NCBI GenBank assembly: GCA_905221605.1 | Contig: CAJNDS010000169.1 | Span: 615,001-679,000 of the forward strand | Length of the DNA stretch: 64,000 nucleotides | DNA from: Symbiodinium natans | Lineage: Eukaryota; Sar; Dinophyceae; Suessiales; Symbiodiniaceae | Reading direction: 5' to 3' | Shown: piece by piece, positions 61,981-64,000 of the stretch | Layout: the number at the start of each line of letters is the position of its first letter | Numbering within the stretch: the stretch's first letter is position 1 | The notes under the pieces: model-generated | Seen by the model: the letters and a program-made list of their open reading frames with translations, nothing else | What the model was told of the DNA's origin: nothing | The model's database searches: none | Translations under genes and position numbers: made by a program

Positions 61981-62600
61981 TTTGAAGCCATTGGAATGCA
62001 AAGAAAATGGAAGTTTTTTGCTCAAAAGATGTAGAAGTAGAGTTTTTCCGATGGAAAAATAGAGATAATAGAGGATTTCTCATGAAAACGTGAAGACAGT
62101 AGACGCTCTCTTGTGGGAGTATGAAGAAATAGAGCTTTTCCCATTGAAAGATCGAGAAACTAGAAGGTTTTCCAACCACTACCACCACTTCTACGCATCG
62201 TGGGAACATTGTTTGCAAATGGGGGGGGCTGCGCCCCCCCCAACCCCCCCGCTGTGTTTTTTAAGCTGTGCAAAGCGTGCTGCAAAGCCAAGTGGGGGGG
62301 TGTGGGGGCGGGGGGGGCTGCGCCAACCCCAACCCCGCCGCGTTTTTATCAAGCTGTGCCACTGCAAAGCGTGCTTTATGAATCTTGTTGAAGCCATTGG
62401 GATACTAAAAAGTTTAAGTTTTTCTTAAAATACATGCCAATAGAGGTTTTCCGATGGAAACATAGAGATGATAGAGGTTTCCTATGAAAACGTGAAGAAA
62501 ATAGAGGTTTTCTTGTGGGAATATGAGGTTTACCTACCACTACCACCACCCACTACTACCCATCGTGCGAGCATTGTGTTTGCAAATGGGGGGGGGGGGA
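61980..62600. repeat. ~403-bp tandem duplication, diverged
   Basis: TTGAAGCCATTGG...AAACGTGAAGA...CATCGTG(G/C)GA...CATTGTGTTTGCAAATGGGGG begins at 61,983 and again at 62,389. Between them is a GC-rich part with an inverted GGGGGGCTGCGCCCCCC. Confidence 0.8.
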
Positions 62601-62825
62601 CCAAACCCCCCCCCCCCCCCAAGCCCCCCCCCCCAACCCCCGCCCCCCAACCCCCCCCCCCAAACCCCCCCCCCCCACCCCCCCCCCCAACCCCCCCCCC
62701 CCCCCCCCCGATGTTTCCAAGAGGAAAATGTGTTATTTTTTTTTTGATGCTTATTTATTTTTTTTTTGATCCCTTGGGGTTATTTTTTTTTTTGATGCTT
62801 ATTTATTTTTTTTTTGATCCTTCAC
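62588..62825. repeat. Poly-C/CCCCAA block and T-rich direct repeat
   Basis: C runs with AA breaks at 62,605-62,709, then two copies of TTTTTTTTTTGATGCTTATT / TTTTTTTTTTGATCC at 62,735-62,820. Confidence 0.95.
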
Positions 62826-62864
62826 CCCATAATCGGCCTCACTCATAGTAGGGAGACTATATGA

Positions 62865-64000
62865 GCCCCAAAGCTTCCCAACAAATGCCCCGAACCTGCC
62901 AAGGTCGAGTGGAAGATTCGGAACATCCGACGGCGCATCCAGGAGGTGGAGCGTGTGGAAGCATGTCACAGCTTGTCACCCGCACAGATATACAAAGGGC
63001 TCTTTCAAGTCTGGTGAAGCATGTGCTAGAAAAAAAATAGCTGATCTCATACAAACACTTCTTTTTGAGGCATCATGTGGTTGAGTTCCTACAGGGATAT
63101 CGTCAATTTAAGGTGGCATGCAGAAAATGGGTTCTAGCCAGGGCAGCCAGGCGCAGAGCCTCTAGGCTGAAACGAGCTTTCCGTTTGGCGTGTAGAGACA
63201 TGATAAGACTGGTGGTTGAGTGCTTTAGGGCACCATCGTGCAGCTTCGGAGGTGTCGTTAGTTTCAAACGTGGGAGCCGTTTTTTGACACGGCAACTGCG
63301 GGAATTTCCAGTCTTCACATCTCCAGCGGCATGCTTCGCAGTTGAAAGACGTCTCCAGTCACTGTTCCTTCAAATGTAGAGCTGATCGAATGCTATTTCC
63401 CCAATCCAACTCTGCACCTCGACTTCAAGTCCGTTCGCTCACGCCAGTTGCCGATGGGCGCCTGCATGTGCAGCCCACTCTTCTCCGCTGCCGGGGCGCG
63501 GGACATGCACCTGGAGCCTACCCGACATGGGTTGGGGATGCAACAGGGTTTTCCGGGCTCCGTGAAACTTCTAGAGGCAAGAGTTCCAGCAAAGGAATGG
63601 CTGGTGACCCAAACTCTATGTGATTCAGTCCAAAGAGTTGACTCCTGAGTGGTAGACCTTGAAGACAAAATTAATCTAAGATGGAATTCTGACTGCACTG
63701 GCCACCGGGCTCCGTTCGCGAGAGATGCTGGCATCATTCAGGGTGGCACGGACTGTTGGTGACAGACTCTCGCACAATGGACCCTTGCCACATGGATTAC
63801 CAGGCTTGCGGTGCTTCCAACGGGTGCAGATAGCGTGCGCTTGCAGCACCTGCAAGACCCCAAGCTGCAGACCGGAGGAGGCTGCAAAACGGTTCTCCAC
63901 TAGAACGCCCGAGCAAAAGGCAGCTGCTCTCTTGCGACTGAAAGACTTTGCCGCAACCAAGAACGGGCATTGCTTGTCGGAGAACTACGTCAACCTTCTG
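62865..64000 (+). CDS. Multi-exon gene, cut by the window end; repeated dinoflagellate-type domain and treble-clef-like start
   Basis: Four coding blocks. A, 62,865-63,010: EPAKVEWKIRNIRRRIQEVE, then SLSPAQIYKGLFQ; the K.RNI...I.E.E pattern recalls the C-terminal helix of eIF2A/PYM-like proteins. B, about 63,041-63,250: RQFKVACRKWVLARAARRRA and RAFRLACRDMIRLVVECF, basic with an IQ-like look. C, about 63,345-63,649: NVELIECYFPNPTLHLDFKS, RSRQLPMGACMCSPLFSAAG and ARDMHLE, sharing S..FSA.G..DM.LE with the exon at 39,170. D, about 63,681 to the window end: CACSTCKTPSCRPEEAAKRF, then ALLRLKDFAATKNGHCLSEN and YVNLL, matching the opening of treble-clef zinc repeats (L..FA...G..CLS..YVN). Splice phases between blocks are not settled. 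Function unknown. Confidence 0.6.

Overview
The window most likely comes from the nuclear genome of a dinoflagellate, or less likely another alga-like protist. Coding sequence is sparse and cut into short exons with GT..AG borders. Introns and spacers carry dozens of Arabidopsis-type telomere-like tracts, (CCCTAAA)n or (TTTAGGG)n. There is an EAG/CNG-like channel whose pore reads QFTPSAMD instead of a K+ filter, which fits alveolate channels as I remember them, and an intronless enzyme gene with a plastid-type leader. I saw no bacterial operons, tRNA, rRNA or CRISPR. All names come from reading motifs; no search was run.

Layout. 0.2-2.2 kb: acidic/Ser-rich exons and a TCG microsatellite. 3.0-7.5 kb: multi-exon cNMP/voltage-gated-like cation channel (+). 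9.1-21.5 kb: many short unrecognised exons, a foldback element at 10.5 kb and long telomere-like arrays at 17.0, 18.9 and 20.9 kb. 21.6-22.6 kb: a ~950-bp pure C/T tract. 22.9-28.9 kb: more small exons, a minus-strand gene with a 55-nt intron, a 9-bp GGGTTTAAA array and a pure telomere-like array. 29.3-31.5 kb: NXPE/PC-esterase-like gene (+). 32.4-33.5 kb: helical multi-exon gene with poly-G introns. 34.7-37.9 kb: a chain of six unrelated tandem arrays framed by the same CCTTGCCCAGTAAA element. 38-41.3 kb: small exons, one with a domain that recurs at 63.5 kb. 41.7-42.8 kb: intronless NAD(P)-binding (atypical SDR) gene. 43-49.8 kb: telomere-like tracts and short exons, including a membrane-anchored terminal exon. 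50.4-56.7 kb: two adjacent satellites (about 404-bp units, then a G-rich family with about 35 copies). 57-60.2 kb: decayed or partial coding pieces. 60.5-62.8 kb: simple-sequence and AT-rich block. 62.9-64 kb: multi-exon gene running off the right edge.

The three well-supported genes (channel, NXPE-like protein, SDR) are all on the + strand, as are most smaller exons, which fits the one-direction gene arrays of dinoflagellates. They have no evident shared pathway. The most unusual content is structural: telomere-type repeats used as intron filler, and about 9 kb of locally diverse satellites.
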